DNA of 64,000 nucleotides from Pseudomonadota bacterium (GCA_023390905.1 JAEWBY010000072.1:1-64000); one strand, 5' to 3'. Shown: positions 6,308 to 17,848, numbered from the stretch's first letter. Notes: generated by a model not told the origin, from the letters alone. Numbers and translations: made by a program.

Positions 6308-9070
6308 TCAGTGCGCCTCGTCCCAGTTGTCGCCAACCCCGCTGTCGACAAGGAGCGGCACGTTGAGCCGGGCAGCCCCCGACATCAGTGAGGTCGCTTC
6401 GGCCACCAGCGTCGGCACGAAGTCCGCATCGACCTCGAACACCAGTTCGTCGTGCACCTGCAGGATCATCAGCGCCCGCTCGCGATGCTCGGCCAGCCAT
6501 GCATCAACGCTGATCATCGCGCGCTTGATGATGTCCGCGGCCGTCCCCTGCATCGGGGCATTGACGGCGGCGCGCTCGGCGCCCGCGCGCTGCCCCTGCG
6601 TGCCCTTGTTGATGTACTCCAGATAGAGCCGCCGGCCGAATACCGTTTCGACATACCCATGCTCGCGCGCCTGCTGGCGCGTGCGCTCCATGTAATCGCG
6701 CACGCCGGGATAGCGGCTGAAGTACAGCGCGATGTAATCCTGCGCTTCGCCGCGCGATATGCCGAGCTGTCGCGCCAGGCCGAACGCGCTCATGCCGTAC
6801 ATCAGGCCGAAGTTGATCGCCTAGGCCGCGCCGCGCTCGTTCCCGGACACATCCACCAACGGGCGCGCGAATTCTTCGGCGGCGGTCGCGCGATGGATGT
6901 CCGCGCCGGACTCGAACGCGCGCACCAGCCCCGGATCCTCGGACAGATGCGCCATGATGCGCAGTTCGATCTGCGAGTAGTCGCAGGCCACCAGCTTGCG
7001 GCCGGGCGGTGCGACGAAGGCGCGACGGATGCGGCGGCCATCGTCGGTGCGGATCGGGATGTTCTGCAGATTCGGATCGGTCGATGACAGCCGCCCGGTG
7101 GCCGCGCCGGCCTGGTGATAGCTGGTGTGCACGCGCCCGGTGGCGGCGTTGACCATCTCCGGCAGCTTGTCCGTATAGGTGCTGCGCAGCTTCGCCAGGC
7201 CGCGGTATTCGAGGATCACGCGCGGCAGTTCGTGCTGATCGGCGATGGCTTCGAGCGCCTCTTCGTTCGTGCTCGGCTGGCCGGTCGGCGTCTTCAGCAC
7301 GGCGGGCAGCTTCAGTTCGTCGAACAGCAGCGCCTGCAGTTGCTTGGGCGAATCCAGGTTGAAGCTGCGTCCGGCCAGTTCGGTCGCCTTCTGCTGCGCG
7401 GCCAGCATGCGCTTGGACAGATCCGCGCTCTGCCGCCGCAGTTCTTCCACGTCCACGCGAACGCCATTGGCCTCGATCCGTGCAAGCACCGGCACCAGCG
7501 GCATCTCGATATCGCGGTAGACCGCCACCAGGCCCGCTTCCGCCGCCAGTTGCGGGGCGAGCACGCGATGCAGGCGCAGGGTGATGTCGGCATCCTCGGC
7601 GGCGTAGCGCGTCGCATCATCGATACTGACCTGCGAGAAGGGAATCTGCTTGGCACCCTTGCCCGCGACATCTTCGTACTTGATCGTCGTGTAGCCGAGG
7701 AAGCGCTTGGCAAGGCTGTCCATGTCGTGGCGGTTGCTGCCGGAGTTCAGCACGAAACTCTCCAGCATCGTGTCGTCCGCATATCCGGCCACCTCGACGC
7801 CATGCCGGCGCAGCACGTGCAGATCGTACTTGCCGTGCTGCCCGAGTTTCCTGCGCGTGGCGTCGGCCAGGATCGGACTCAGCCGCGCGAGCGTGGCCTC
7901 TCGATCCAGTTGCGCGGGGGCACCGGCGTAATCGTGCGCGAACGGCAGATAGGCGCCCGCGCCCGGTTCGACGCTGAAGCTCAGGCCGACCAGATTGGCC
8001 TGCATCGGATCGAGGCTGTCGGTTTCGCTGTCGAAGGCGAATTCCTCCGCGGCGCCCAGACGATCCATCCACGCCTGCAACGCGTCCTCGTCCAGAATGG
8101 TTTCATAGCGGCCCGGCATCGACAGCGAGGCATCGATCGGGGGCGTGGCCGCTTCCGCGACGCCGGACACGAAGCCCCGCCCGCGCGCACGTCCCGGTTC
8201 CGTTTCCGGCACGCCGCCCGCTGCGCCGCCATCGAGTTCCTTGAGCGCCTGATGGAAGCCGTAGCGCGTATAGAGTTCGCGCAGATCCTCGACATGGCGA
8301 TCGCGCAGCGCCAGCGTCTCCGGGCCGCCATCCAGCGCTACGTCGGTCTTGATGGTCACCAGTTCGCGGTTCAACGGCAGGCGCGGCAGCGCCGCACGCA
8401 GGTTCTCGCCGATCTTGCCTTTCACGCCATCGGCGCCGGCGATGATCGCATCGAGGGTGCCGAATTCGCCGAGCCATTTGGCCGCGGTCTTCGGTCCGCA
8501 TTTCTCCACTCCCGGCACGTTGTCGATCGCATCGCCCATCAGTGCGAGGAAATCGACGATCTGCTCCGGTCGCACGCCGAATTTCTCCATCACCGTTTCG
8601 GCCGAGTCCAGCCGGCTGCCGCTCATCGTGTTGACCAGCGCCACGCCCGGCCGCACGAGCTGGGCGAAATCCTTGTCGCTGGTGGAAATGGTCACGTCCA
8701 TGCCCTGCGCCGCGCCTTGCAAGGCCAGCGTGCCGATCACGTCATCGGCTTCGACGCCGTCGATGCACAGCAGCGGAAAGCCGAGCGCCTGCACGATGCG
8801 CCGCATCGGATCGACCTGTGCGCGCAGATCTTCGGGCATCGGCGGGCGATTGGCCTTGTACTGCGGATACAGCGCATCGCGGAAGGTCGGGCCGCTGGCA
8901 TCGAGCACGAACGCCACGTGTTCGGGCCGTTCCTTCAGCGTGGCGCGCAGCATGTTCACCACGCCGAACAGCGCGCCGGTGGGCTCGCCGGCCGCGTTGG
9001 TCAGCGGAGGCAGCGCGTGGTAGGCGCGGAACAGATAGCTGGAGCCGTCGATGAGTACGAGTCGTGTCAT
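6308..9070 (-). pseudogene. polA: DNA polymerase I, interrupted by an in-frame TAG at codon 750
   Basis: Together 920 codons (E. coli Pol I has 928 residues). Codons 1-749 encode the 5' nuclease domain, the 3'-5' exonuclease domain (FAFDSETDSLD retains the D-x-E motif) and the start of the polymerase domain, including motif A (DYSQIELRIMAHLS). Codon 750 is TAG (CTA at 6821-6823 on the plus strand). Reading continues in the same frame with AINFGLMYGMSAFGLA, the rest of motif B, and motif C (VHDELVFEV) to the stop at 6308. The TAG sits where the family has the catalytic Lys (R..AK.INFG; K758 in E. coli), so AAG to TAG by one base explains it. Everything else is intact. It is a recent nonsense mutation, a sequencing error or, less likely, a suppressed stop. 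Confidence 0.93.
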
Positions 9071-9158
9071 CCGGGGATTCTACCCCCCGCCGTCGCGGCT
9101 CACGCGCTGTTGTCGTGGCTGGCGCATAATCGTCCACGTCCCTGTCCGGAGCATCGCC

Positions 9159-9464
9159 ATGTCGCGCTTGTCGTTCGCCCTGTTGCTGTGCGCGGGACTG
9201 CTGCTTTCGGGATGCGCGTCCAGTCCGCAGGCCGGTGGGCCGCCGGATCTGGATCTGGCCGACGCGCAGGTGGCCGTACGCACCGAAGCCAACGGCGACG
9301 TGATCGAGGAATACCGCGTGGGCAGCGTCCTGCGCATGGTGAAGGTCACGCCGCTGCGCGGGCCGGCGTATTACCTGGTGGACGAGAACGGCGACGGCCT
9401 GCTCGACAAGAGCCGCGGCGAAGGCCCGGTTTCGCCGGTGTATTTCAAGATCTACGGCTGGTAA
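9159..9464 (+). CDS. DUF2782 domain lipoprotein
   Basis: 101 residues starting with a lipoprotein signal (MSRLSFALLLCAGLLLSGCAS; lipobox LSGC), so it is predicted to be a lipid-anchored envelope protein. The body (EYRVGSVLRMVKVTPLRGPAYYLVDENGDGLLDKS) fits the DUF2782 family found next to polA in Xanthomonadaceae; the function is unknown. I chose the ATG at 9159 because upstream starts would push the signal sequence into the interior. It is divergent from polA, 88 bases away, with a CATAAT -10-like box at 9125-9130. Confidence 0.85.
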   Translation: MSRLSFALLLCAGLLLSGCASSPQAGGPPDLDLADAQVAVRTEANGDVIEEYRVGSVLRMVKVTPLRGPAYYLVDENGDGLLDKSRGEGPVSPVYFKIYGW

Positions 9465-9486
9465 TCGACTGCGGGCGTCTGCAACA

Positions 9487-9542
9487 GCGGCTTCAGCCGC
9501 GACCCGGCCATGTCGATGCATGGCGCGTGACCGCGGCTGAAA
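9487..9542. repeat. Nested palindromic (REP-like) element between convergent genes
   Basis: Outer arms TTCAGCCGCG (9492-9501) and CGCGGCTGAA (9532-9541) enclose inner arms GCCATG and CATGGC. The left end also contains its own hairpin GCGGCT-TC-AGCCGC (9487-9500). It lies between the convergent lipoprotein and UspA genes. The motif CGCGGCTGAAACG recurs near 22211. This looks like the REP-type repeats common in Xanthomonadaceae intergenic DNA; no T tract is present. Confidence 0.6.
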
Positions 9543-9555
9543 CGATGTCGCGCAC

Positions 9556-10002
9556 TCAACGCACGACCAGCACCGGAATCTGGCTGTGGGTCAGCACTTC
9601 CTGCGTCTGGCTGCCGAGCAGCAGGCGTCCGATGCCGCGTCGTCCATGCGAGGTCATCACCGTCAGATCGCAGCCCTGTTCCTGCGCGGTTTCGACGATG
9701 CCCTCGGCCGCATAGCGATCACGCACATGCACGCCGGTCACCGGCACGCCCATCGCGGCCGCCTGCTCGGTCACCTGGGCGAGGATGCGTTCGGCGGTAT
9801 CGTCCTGGGCTTTCCGGTAATCCGACGAGAGGCTGTTGGCGCCGCCCCAGCCGAGCGCGTCGTCATAGCCGGTGATGATGGGTTCGCTCACGGTCACGGC
9901 GACGACCTCCGCGCCGAGCTGTCGTGCAAGCGCCAGCCCGTGCTGGATGCCCTTGGCGGCCAGTTCCGAACCATCGGTCGCAATCAGGATGCGTTGGTAC
10001 AT
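9556..10002 (-). CDS. Universal stress protein, UspA family
   Basis: 148 residues of a single Usp domain. The N-terminal ILIATDGSELAAKG is typical, and the C-terminal SHGRRGIGRLLLGSQTQEVL carries the G-x2-G-x9-G-S/T ATP-binding signature, placing it in the nucleotide-binding branch. The start is set by an excellent AGGAGG eight bases upstream of the ATG. It is a cytoplasmic stress protein with no defined reaction. In the same minus-strand block the next gene upstream is cytochrome c peroxidase; microaerobic stress is a plausible shared theme, but I see no shared promoter. Confidence 0.93.
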   Translation of the reverse strand: MYQRILIATDGSELAAKGIQHGLALARQLGAEVVAVTVSEPIITGYDDALGWGGANSLSSDYRKAQDDTAERILAQVTEQAAAMGVPVTGVHVRDRYAAEGIVETAQEQGCDLTVMTSHGRRGIGRLLLGSQTQEVLTHSQIPVLVVR

Positions 10003-10093
10003 GGGAAACCTCCTTCGTCATCGGGCGCATGCGGAGCATGCAGGGTCATGCGTTGCAACCGCGACAAGGCCGGCGGTGCCGGCCCGCGATTCT

Positions 10094-11215
10094 TCAGAGT
10101 GCGCCGGGCAGCGGCGTGGCATCGGTGCGCGCCGGCAATTGCGGATAGATCACCTCCGGCTGCCTGCCGGTCAGCGTGCCGAGGAATGCGACCACGTCAT
10201 CGATCTCGTTCGGCTGCAGCGTGCCGCCCAGTTGCGCGTTGCTCATCACCGAGACGGCTTCGCGCAGCGTCCAGACCTGGCCGGTGTGGAAGTACGGCGC
10301 GGTGAGCGCGACATTGCGCAGCGGCGCGGCGCGGAAGACGTATTCGTCCGACGCACTGCGCGTCACGGCCACGCGGCCCTTGTCGCCGGGCGGCAGCAGC
10401 TTTGCGTCGGGCCGCGCCGTCACGCCGAACGGGAAGTAGCCGCCGCCCCCGATGTTCACACCGTTGTGGCAGGCCACGCAGCCCTTGTCCATGAAGGCCG
10501 CCAGCCCGCGTTTGGCGGCGGCGTCGATCGCCGTGGCATCGCCCTGCAGATACCGATCGAACGGCGCGTCGGGCGTGACCAGGGTGACCTCGAAGGCTTC
10601 GATCGCCTTGGCGACATTGTCGAAGCTGATCGGATTGGCTTCTCCCGGGAACGCCTTGCCGAACGCTTCGACATAACCGGGCATGGTTTTCAGCGTGGCG
10701 ACCACGGCCTCCGGTTTTGCGTTCATCTCCACGGCCGCCACGATTGGCCCCTTGGCCTGCGCCTTCAGGTCCGCCGCACGGCCGTCCCAGAACTGCCCGA
10801 TGTTGAACACCGCGTTGTAGACCGTGGGCGCGTTGCGTGGGCCACGATTGAAGCCGTGGCCGATCGAGGTGGTGACGCCATCGCCGCCGCCCATGCCGAG
10901 GTTGTGGCAACTGTTGCAGCTGATCACGCCGCTGGATGACAACCGGCCATCGAAGAACAGTTGCCTGCCCAGCGCGATTTTCTCGGCGGTAATCACGTTG
11001 TCGGCCGGCGCCGGCGCCTGTGCGGGCACCACCTTGAAGAATCCGCGCGCACGTTCCATCAATGCATCGGCCGCAGGTGCAGCGGGCGTGGCACTGGCTG
11101 ACGGCGCATTCGTTGCGGCCGGCGCGCCCTGCGGTTCATCCGCTTCGGGGCGGCATCCACCCAGCAGCATGATGCTGGCGATGGCAACGGCAAGCATGCC
11201 CGGATTGATCTTCAT
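10094..11215 (-). CDS. Diheme cytochrome c peroxidase lipoprotein (CcpA/MauG family)
   Basis: 373 residues. The lipoprotein signal MKINPGMLAVAIASIMLLGGC anchors it in the periplasm, followed by a low-complexity Ala/Pro linker (about 25-50). Two heme c sites are present: CNSCH (N-terminal heme) and CVACH (C-terminal heme). Segments such as ALGRQLFFDGRLSSSGVISC, NRGPRNAPTVYNAVFN and APYFHTGQVWTLREAV are characteristic of bacterial cytochrome c peroxidases, which reduce H2O2 with electrons from cytochrome c. A perfect FNR/ANR site lies 58-71 bases upstream of the ATG, so microaerobic induction is likely. A lipid-anchored form is less common than the soluble form. Confidence 0.92.
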   Translation of the reverse strand: MKINPGMLAVAIASIMLLGGCRPEADEPQGAPAATNAPSASATPAAPAADALMERARGFFKVVPAQAPAPADNVITAEKIALGRQLFFDGRLSSSGVISCNSCHNLGMGGGDGVTTSIGHGFNRGPRNAPTVYNAVFNIGQFWDGRAADLKAQAKGPIVAAVEMNAKPEAVVATLKTMPGYVEAFGKAFPGEANPISFDNVAKAIEAFEVTLVTPDAPFDRYLQGDATAIDAAAKRGLAAFMDKGCVACHNGVNIGGGGYFPFGVTARPDAKLLPPGDKGRVAVTRSASDEYVFRAAPLRNVALTAPYFHTGQVWTLREAVSVMSNAQLGGTLQPNEIDDVVAFLGTLTGRQPEVIYPQLPARTDATPLPGAL

Positions 11216-11272
11216 GACGGTGACCTCGGCTGATTCGTGCCCCCATCAGAAGCCAGCCACCGCCCGGATTCC

Positions 11273-11286
11273 TTGATCGTGATCAA
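11273..11286 (-). promoter_or_regulatory. FNR/ANR binding site upstream of cytochrome c peroxidase
   Basis: TTGATCGTGATCAA matches the FNR/ANR consensus TTGAT-N4-ATCAA in all ten specified positions. It lies in the gap between uvrD and the peroxidase gene, with its centre about 64 bases before the peroxidase ATG. That suits a class II FNR promoter with the transcription start about 40 bases downstream. Confidence 0.8.
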
Positions 11287-11334
11287 CCGCGATCATGCGG
11301 GACATGAGTCGCCGCACACACCACAGTCACAGAC

Positions 11335-13512
<2,178 letters not shown>

Positions 13513-13559
13513 GCCCGCATTTTACAGGACGCGGTCGCAGGAACCGCGAATACCGCCGC

Positions 13560-14204
13560 TCAATGCGCCTCGTGTTCGCGCTTGATCGCCGCGCCGCTCA
13601 TCAGCTTGTCGGTGTAGGCGATGCCGATCGCCGAGAGGATGAAGGCCCCGTGGATGATCGTCTGCCACATCACCCCGCTGGCGGTGAGCGCCGTGCACTT
13701 GACCGCCGGCCACTGGAGATTGGCCGCCAATGCCTGCGCGCCGGCCTGCGCGGCCTGCAGGTGTTCGGCCGAACCGCACAGCGGCAGGCCGAGTTCGCCA
13801 GCGCCGATGAAGGTCTTGAGCAGGTGGATGGAGGAGATGCCGATGATCGCCATCGCCAGCTTCACCTTCAGCACGCTGGCGTTGACGTGGCTCAGCCATT
13901 CGGGCTGATCCGGATGGTTCTCCAGGTTCAGCCGCGAGACGAAGGTTTCGTAGCCGCCGACGATCACCATCACCAGCAGGTTGGAGATCATCACCACGTC
14001 GATCAGCCCGAGCACGATCAGCATGATGCCTTGCTCGGTCAGCGTGTTGGCGTCGTGGATGAGGTGCCACAGTTCCTTGACGAACAGGAACACGTACACG
14101 CCCTGCGCGACGATCAGGCCCAGGTACAACGGCAACTGCAGCCAGCGCGACGCGAATATCAGCGTGGGGAGGAATCCGAGGCGTGCGTGGGCGGGCTGCG
14201 ACAT
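13560..14204 (-). CDS. YqhA family (UPF0114) inner-membrane protein
   Basis: 214 residues with membrane helices at about 15-40, 55-80, 108-130 and 165-190. ASRWLQLPLYLGLIVAQGVY and VDVVMISNLLVMVIVGGYETFVS-like segments (the first residues of the latter read IDVVMISN) and the VKLAMAIIGISSIHLLKTFI helix are typical of UPF0114. The function is unknown. I chose ATG 14204 (MSQPAHARLGFLPTL) because the longer reading adds a basic, non-hydrophobic leader that runs into the divergent GST promoter. An insert rich in Ala/Gln (EHLQAAQAGAQALAANLQ) sits in the third loop. Confidence 0.85.
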   Translation of the reverse strand: MSQPAHARLGFLPTLIFASRWLQLPLYLGLIVAQGVYVFLFVKELWHLIHDANTLTEQGIMLIVLGLIDVVMISNLLVMVIVGGYETFVSRLNLENHPDQPEWLSHVNASVLKVKLAMAIIGISSIHLLKTFIGAGELGLPLCGSAEHLQAAQAGAQALAANLQWPAVKCTALTASGVMWQTIIHGAFILSAIGIAYTDKLMSGAAIKREHEAH

Positions 14205-14312
14205 GGAAGCGGCGGGCCGGAAGTGGGAGAGCGCGCAGGTTACCGGGCCGTGCCGGTACTGCCAACCCGAACGGGACGTTACACTCGGCGCTCGCGTTCC
14301 CGGGGCCCGCTC

Positions 14313-15011
14313 ATGATTGACCTGTATTACTGGCCGACTCCCAACGGCCACAAGATCACCCTGTTCCTCGAGGAAACCGGCCTGCCCTACACGATCAAGC
14401 CGGTCAACATCGGCGCCGGTGATCAGTTCAAGCCCGAATTCCTGGCGCTATCGCCCAACAATAAGATGCCGGCGATCGTCGATCACGCCCCGGCGGACGG
14501 CGGCGCGCCGCTGAGCGTGTTCGAGTCCGGCGCGATCCTGCTGTATCTGGCGGAAAAGACCGGCCGGTTCCTGCCCGCCGATGCGCGTGGCCGGATCGCC
14601 ACGCTGGAATGGCTGTTCTGGCAGATGGGCGGGCTGGGCCCGATGACCGGCCAGATGGGTCATTTCAATGTGTACGCACCCGAGCCGGTCCCTTACGCGA
14701 TCGAACGCTATGGCCACGAAGTCGAGCGCCTGCACGGCGTGATCGACGCGCGCCTGTCGAAGCAGGCGTTCCTCGCCGGCGATGAATACAGCATCGCCGA
14801 CATGGCGAGCCATCCGTGGATTGGCGCGTATGAAAAGTTGCCGGTCGATTTCGACAGGTTCCCCCATCTCGGGCGCTGGCACCAGGCCATCGCCGGACGA
14901 CCCGCCACGCAGCGCGCGTATGCGCTGCGCCAGCAGGTAAATCCCAAGGCCGGCCAGCCGCTGACCGATGAAGAGCGCAAGCACCTGTTCAACCAAGGAC
15001 CTCGCCCGTGA
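14313..15011 (+). CDS. yfcG: Glutathione S-transferase, YfcG-like disulfide oxidoreductase
   Basis: 232 residues. The N-terminal thioredoxin-like domain starts YYWPTPNGHKITLFLEE and has the cis-Pro motif SPNNKMPAIVDH and the glutathione-binding FESGAILLYLAEKTG; the helical C-terminal domain contains FWQMGGLGPMTGQ and SIADMASHPWI. These closely match E. coli YfcG, a glutathione-dependent disulfide reductase of the Nu class. A TACACT -10 box lies at 14280-14285. The stop overlaps the next start by one base (TGATG), so the gene is coupled to the downstream S9 peptidase. Confidence 0.9.
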   Translation: MIDLYYWPTPNGHKITLFLEETGLPYTIKPVNIGAGDQFKPEFLALSPNNKMPAIVDHAPADGGAPLSVFESGAILLYLAEKTGRFLPADARGRIATLEWLFWQMGGLGPMTGQMGHFNVYAPEPVPYAIERYGHEVERLHGVIDARLSKQAFLAGDEYSIADMASHPWIGAYEKLPVDFDRFPHLGRWHQAIAGRPATQRAYALRQQVNPKAGQPLTDEERKHLFNQGPRP

Positions 15012-17269
15012 TGAAGAAACGTCTTGCCCGGCCGCTGACCGGCCTGTTCCTCGCCGCGTGCGTCGCGGCCACCTTCCAGATCGCCATGATGCCCGTCGCC
15101 CGCGCCGAAAAACTGACCCTGGAAGCCCTGACCGGTGATGTATCGCTGTCCGGTCCTTCGCTGATGAAGGCCAAGATTTCACCGGACGGCCAGCGGGTGA
15201 CCTTCCTGCGCGGCAAGGCCGACAACCGCTTCCAGCTCGATCTGTGGGAATACGACATCGCCAGTGGGCAGACCCGCATGCTGGTCGATTCCAAGGTCGT
15301 GTTGCCGGGCACCGAAAACCTCAGCGATGAGGAAAAGGCCCGCCGCGAACGCCAGCGCATCGCCGCGCTGTCGGGCATCGTCGATTACCAGTTCTCGCCC
15401 GATGGCCAGCGCCTGCTGTTCCCGCTCGGCGGCGAACTGTATCTCTACGATCTGGGCAGGACCGGCAGCGATGCAGTGCGCAAGCTGACCCGCGGCGGCG
15501 GTTTCGCCACCGACGCCAAGGTCTCGCCGAAGGGCGGGTTCGTCAGTTTCATCCGTGATCGCAACCTGTGGGTCATCGATCTTTCCAGCGGCAAGGAAAC
15601 GCAGCTCACGCGCGATGGCTCGGAGGTCATCGGCAACGGCGTGGCCGAGTTCGTCGCCGACGAGGAAATGGATCGCCACACCGGTTACTGGTGGGCGCCG
15701 GATGATTCGGCGATCGCCTTCGCGCGCATCGACGAGTCGCAGGTGCCGGTGCAGAAGCGGTTCGAGATCTACGCCGATCGCGCCGACATCGTCGAGCAGC
15801 GCTATCCGGCGGCCGGCGATCCCAACGTGCTGATCCAGCTCGGCGTGATCTCGCCCGCCGGCGGTGCGCCGAAATGGCTGGATCTGGGCCCGGACAAGGA
15901 CATCTACCTAGCGCGGATGAACTGGCGCGACGCACGCCATCCGACCTTCCAGCGCCAGTCGCGCAACCAGCGCAGGCTCGAACTCATCGAGGCGGATCTG
16001 GACACCGGCAAGCAGCGCACGCTGATCACCGACACCAGCGACACCTGGATCAACCTCAACAACAATCTGCGCTTCCTCAAGGACGGGCGCATCCTCTGGT
16101 CCAGCGAGAAGACCGGCTACGAGCATCTGTACCTGTTCGATCGCGACGGCAAGCCGCTCAGGCAGCTCACCTCGGGCGACTGGATGGTCGAGGACGTGGT
16201 CGCACTGGATGAAGCCAAGGGGCTGGTGTATTTCACCGCCACCGAAGCCTCGCCGCTGGAACGCCAGCTCTATGCGGTTTCGCTGGGCGGCGACGGCAAG
16301 CCCGTGCGCCTGACCAAAGCCGAAGGCATGCATGGCGTGGCCTTCAGCGAGAACGCGCAGGTCTACATCGACAGCTGGTCCAATCCGTCCACGCCGCCGC
16401 AGGTGGAACTGCACCGCGCCGACGGCACGCTGGTCACCGCGCTGATCAAGAACGAGCTGTCCGATCCGCAGCATCCGTTCGCCCGGTACAAGGACGCGCA
16501 GCGCCCGATCGAATACGGCACGCTCAAGGCCGAGGACGGGCAGACGCTGCACTACAGCCTGATCAAGCCGGCTGGCTTCGATCCATCGAAGAAGTATCCG
16601 GTGGTGGTCAATGTCTACGGCGGTCCGGCGGGCCAGACCGTGATGCGCAGCTGGTCGCCGAGTTTCGATCAGTATCTGGCGCAGAACGGCTATGCGGTGT
16701 TCTCCATCGACAACCGGGGCACGCCGCGGCGCGGGCAGAAATTCCTCAGTGCGCTGTTCCGCAAGCAGGGCACCGTCGAGGTGGCTGACCAGCTCAAGGG
16801 CGTGGAATTCCTCAAGTCGCAGCCGTGGGTCGATGGTTCGCGCATCGGCGTGTACGGCTGGTCCAACGGCGGCTACATGACGCTGATGCTGCTGGCCAAG
16901 GCGTCCAATGCGTATGCCTGTGGTGCGGCGGGCGCGCCGGTTACCGACTGGGCGCTGTACGACACGCATTACACCGAGCGCTACATGGATCTGCCGAAGG
17001 ACAACGTCGCCGGCTATCGCGAAGGTTCGGTGTTCACGCATCTGGACGGGCTGACCAGCCAGTTGCTGCTGCTGCACGGCATGGCCGACGACAACGTGCT
17101 GTTCACCAACTCGACCAAGCTGATGAGCGCCCTGCAGCAGCGCGGCAAGACGTTCGAACTGATGACCTATCCGGGCGCCAAGCACGGCCTGCGCGGCAAG
17201 GATGCACTGCATCGCTTGAAGGTCACCGAGGACTTCTTCCAGCGTTGCCTGAAACCGGCCGCGAACTGA
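15011..17269 (+). CDS. Dipeptidyl peptidase IV-like secreted S9 peptidase
   Basis: 752 residues with a signal peptide (basic KKRLARP, hydrophobic LTGLFLAACVAATFQIAM, cleavage near ARA). The beta-propeller contains the paired Glu of DPP-IV (DEEMDRHTGYWW) that grip the substrate N-terminus. The catalytic domain has the Ser in GWSNGGY (about S618), Asp in GMADDN (about D693) and His in AKHGL (about H725). It is expected to release X-Pro or X-Ala dipeptides in the periplasm. The start could also be the GTG at 15008; the ATG at 15011 overlaps the GST stop by one base. Perfect hairpins follow at 17276-17326. Confidence 0.93.
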   Translation: MKKRLARPLTGLFLAACVAATFQIAMMPVARAEKLTLEALTGDVSLSGPSLMKAKISPDGQRVTFLRGKADNRFQLDLWEYDIASGQTRMLVDSKVVLPGTENLSDEEKARRERQRIAALSGIVDYQFSPDGQRLLFPLGGELYLYDLGRTGSDAVRKLTRGGGFATDAKVSPKGGFVSFIRDRNLWVIDLSSGKETQLTRDGSEVIGNGVAEFVADEEMDRHTGYWWAPDDSAIAFARIDESQVPVQKRFEIYADRADIVEQRYPAAGDPNVLIQLGVISPAGGAPKWLDLGPDKDIYLARMNWRDARHPTFQRQSRNQRRLELIEADLDTGKQRTLITDTSDTWINLNNNLRFLKDGRILWSSEKTGYEHLYLFDRDGKPLRQLTSGDWMVEDVVALDEAKGLVYFTATEASPLERQLYAVSLGGDGKPVRLTKAEGMHGVAFSENAQVYIDSWSNPSTPPQVELHRADGTLVTALIKNELSDPQHPFARYKDAQRPIEYGTLKAEDGQTLHYSLIKPAGFDPSKKYPVVVNVYGGPAGQTVMRSWSPSFDQYLAQNGYAVFSIDNRGTPRRGQKFLSALFRKQGTVEVADQLKGVEFLKSQPWVDGSRIGVYGWSNGGYMTLMLLAKASNAYACGAAGAPVTDWALYDTHYTERYMDLPKDNVAGYREGSVFTHLDGLTSQLLLLHGMADDNVLFTNSTKLMSALQQRGKTFELMTYPGAKHGLRGKDALHRLKVTEDFFQRCLKPAAN

Positions 17270-17275
17270 GCGGCA

Positions 17276-17326
17276 GCACGGGACAGGGACGTCCCTCGTG
17301 CGAGCGCGCGGCAATCACCGCGCGCT
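17276..17326 (+). repeat. Two tandem GC-rich hairpins after the DPP-IV-like gene
   Basis: The first hairpin has arms GCACG (17276-17280) and CGTGC (17297-17301) around the 12-bp palindrome AGGGACGTCCCT. The second has perfect 9-bp arms AGCGCGCGG (17303-17311) and CCGCGCGCT (17318-17326). No T tract follows, so they are either Rho-type/processing structures or a palindromic repeat. Confidence 0.5.
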
Positions 17327-17380
17327 GACCGGATCCGTCCGCAATCGGCGTGCGTTGAGCGACAGATGCCGGAGAACGCC

Positions 17381-17827
17381 ATGAACACGACCGTGCCGCC
17401 GCCCGGCTGGTGGAATCGCAACTGGAAGTGGTTCCTGCCCGTGCTCATCGCGACGGGGCTCGCGCTGCTCGCGGGCTTCGTGCTTGCGATTGCGTTTTTC
17501 GTGATGCGGATGATCAGCGGATCCGAGCCGTACCAGACCGCGCTGTCGCGGGCGCGCGGCAATGCGCAGGTCATCGCCGCGCTCGGCGAACCGCTGGAGC
17601 CGGGCGTGTTCACCATGGGCAATATCGCCACCGACGGCAGCGGCGGTGGTGAAGCCAATTTCGCCATTCCGCTGCACGGCCCACGCGGCAAGGCGACGCT
17701 CCATGTCGAGGCCAGGCGCTCAGCCGACCAGTGGGACTACGCGACGCTGATGGTCGTGATCCCGGCACGCGATCTGCGTGTGGATCTGCGCACCGATGCG
17801 GCCGAACGCCAGCCCGATTCGTTCTGA
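17381..17827 (+). CDS. Cytochrome c oxidase assembly factor Coa1 family protein
   Basis: 148 residues. An N-terminal helix (FLPVLIATGLALLAGFVLAI) anchors the protein, and the rest is periplasmic. The sequence YQTALSRARGNAQVIAALGEPLEPG followed by GGGEANFAIPLHGPRGKATLHVEARR is the bacterial Coa1-like pattern. The family is named after a mitochondrial COX assembly factor, but its role in bacteria is untested. I chose the ATG at 17381, six bases after GGAG; an in-frame ATG at 17366 would add five residues. Confidence 0.8.
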   Translation: MNTTVPPPGWWNRNWKWFLPVLIATGLALLAGFVLAIAFFVMRMISGSEPYQTALSRARGNAQVIAALGEPLEPGVFTMGNIATDGSGGGEANFAIPLHGPRGKATLHVEARRSADQWDYATLMVVIPARDLRVDLRTDAAERQPDSF

Positions 17828-17848
17828 GTCACGCGCGATGGATGCATC

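Noticed and set aside
6821..6823. Programmed stop readthrough (pyrrolysine or selenocysteine) in polA
   Set aside because: The stop is TAG at a universally conserved Lys, with no SECIS-like element expected for TAG and no known pyrrolysine system in this lineage; error or mutation is simpler.
7115..9715. An 866-codon plus-strand frame opposite polA
   Set aside because: Composition (His, Arg, Gln) is that of an antisense shadow; polA domains are clear on the minus strand.
17276..17326. Intrinsic terminator after the DPP-IV-like gene
   Set aside because: The hairpins are strong but no T tract follows, so I list them as repeats.
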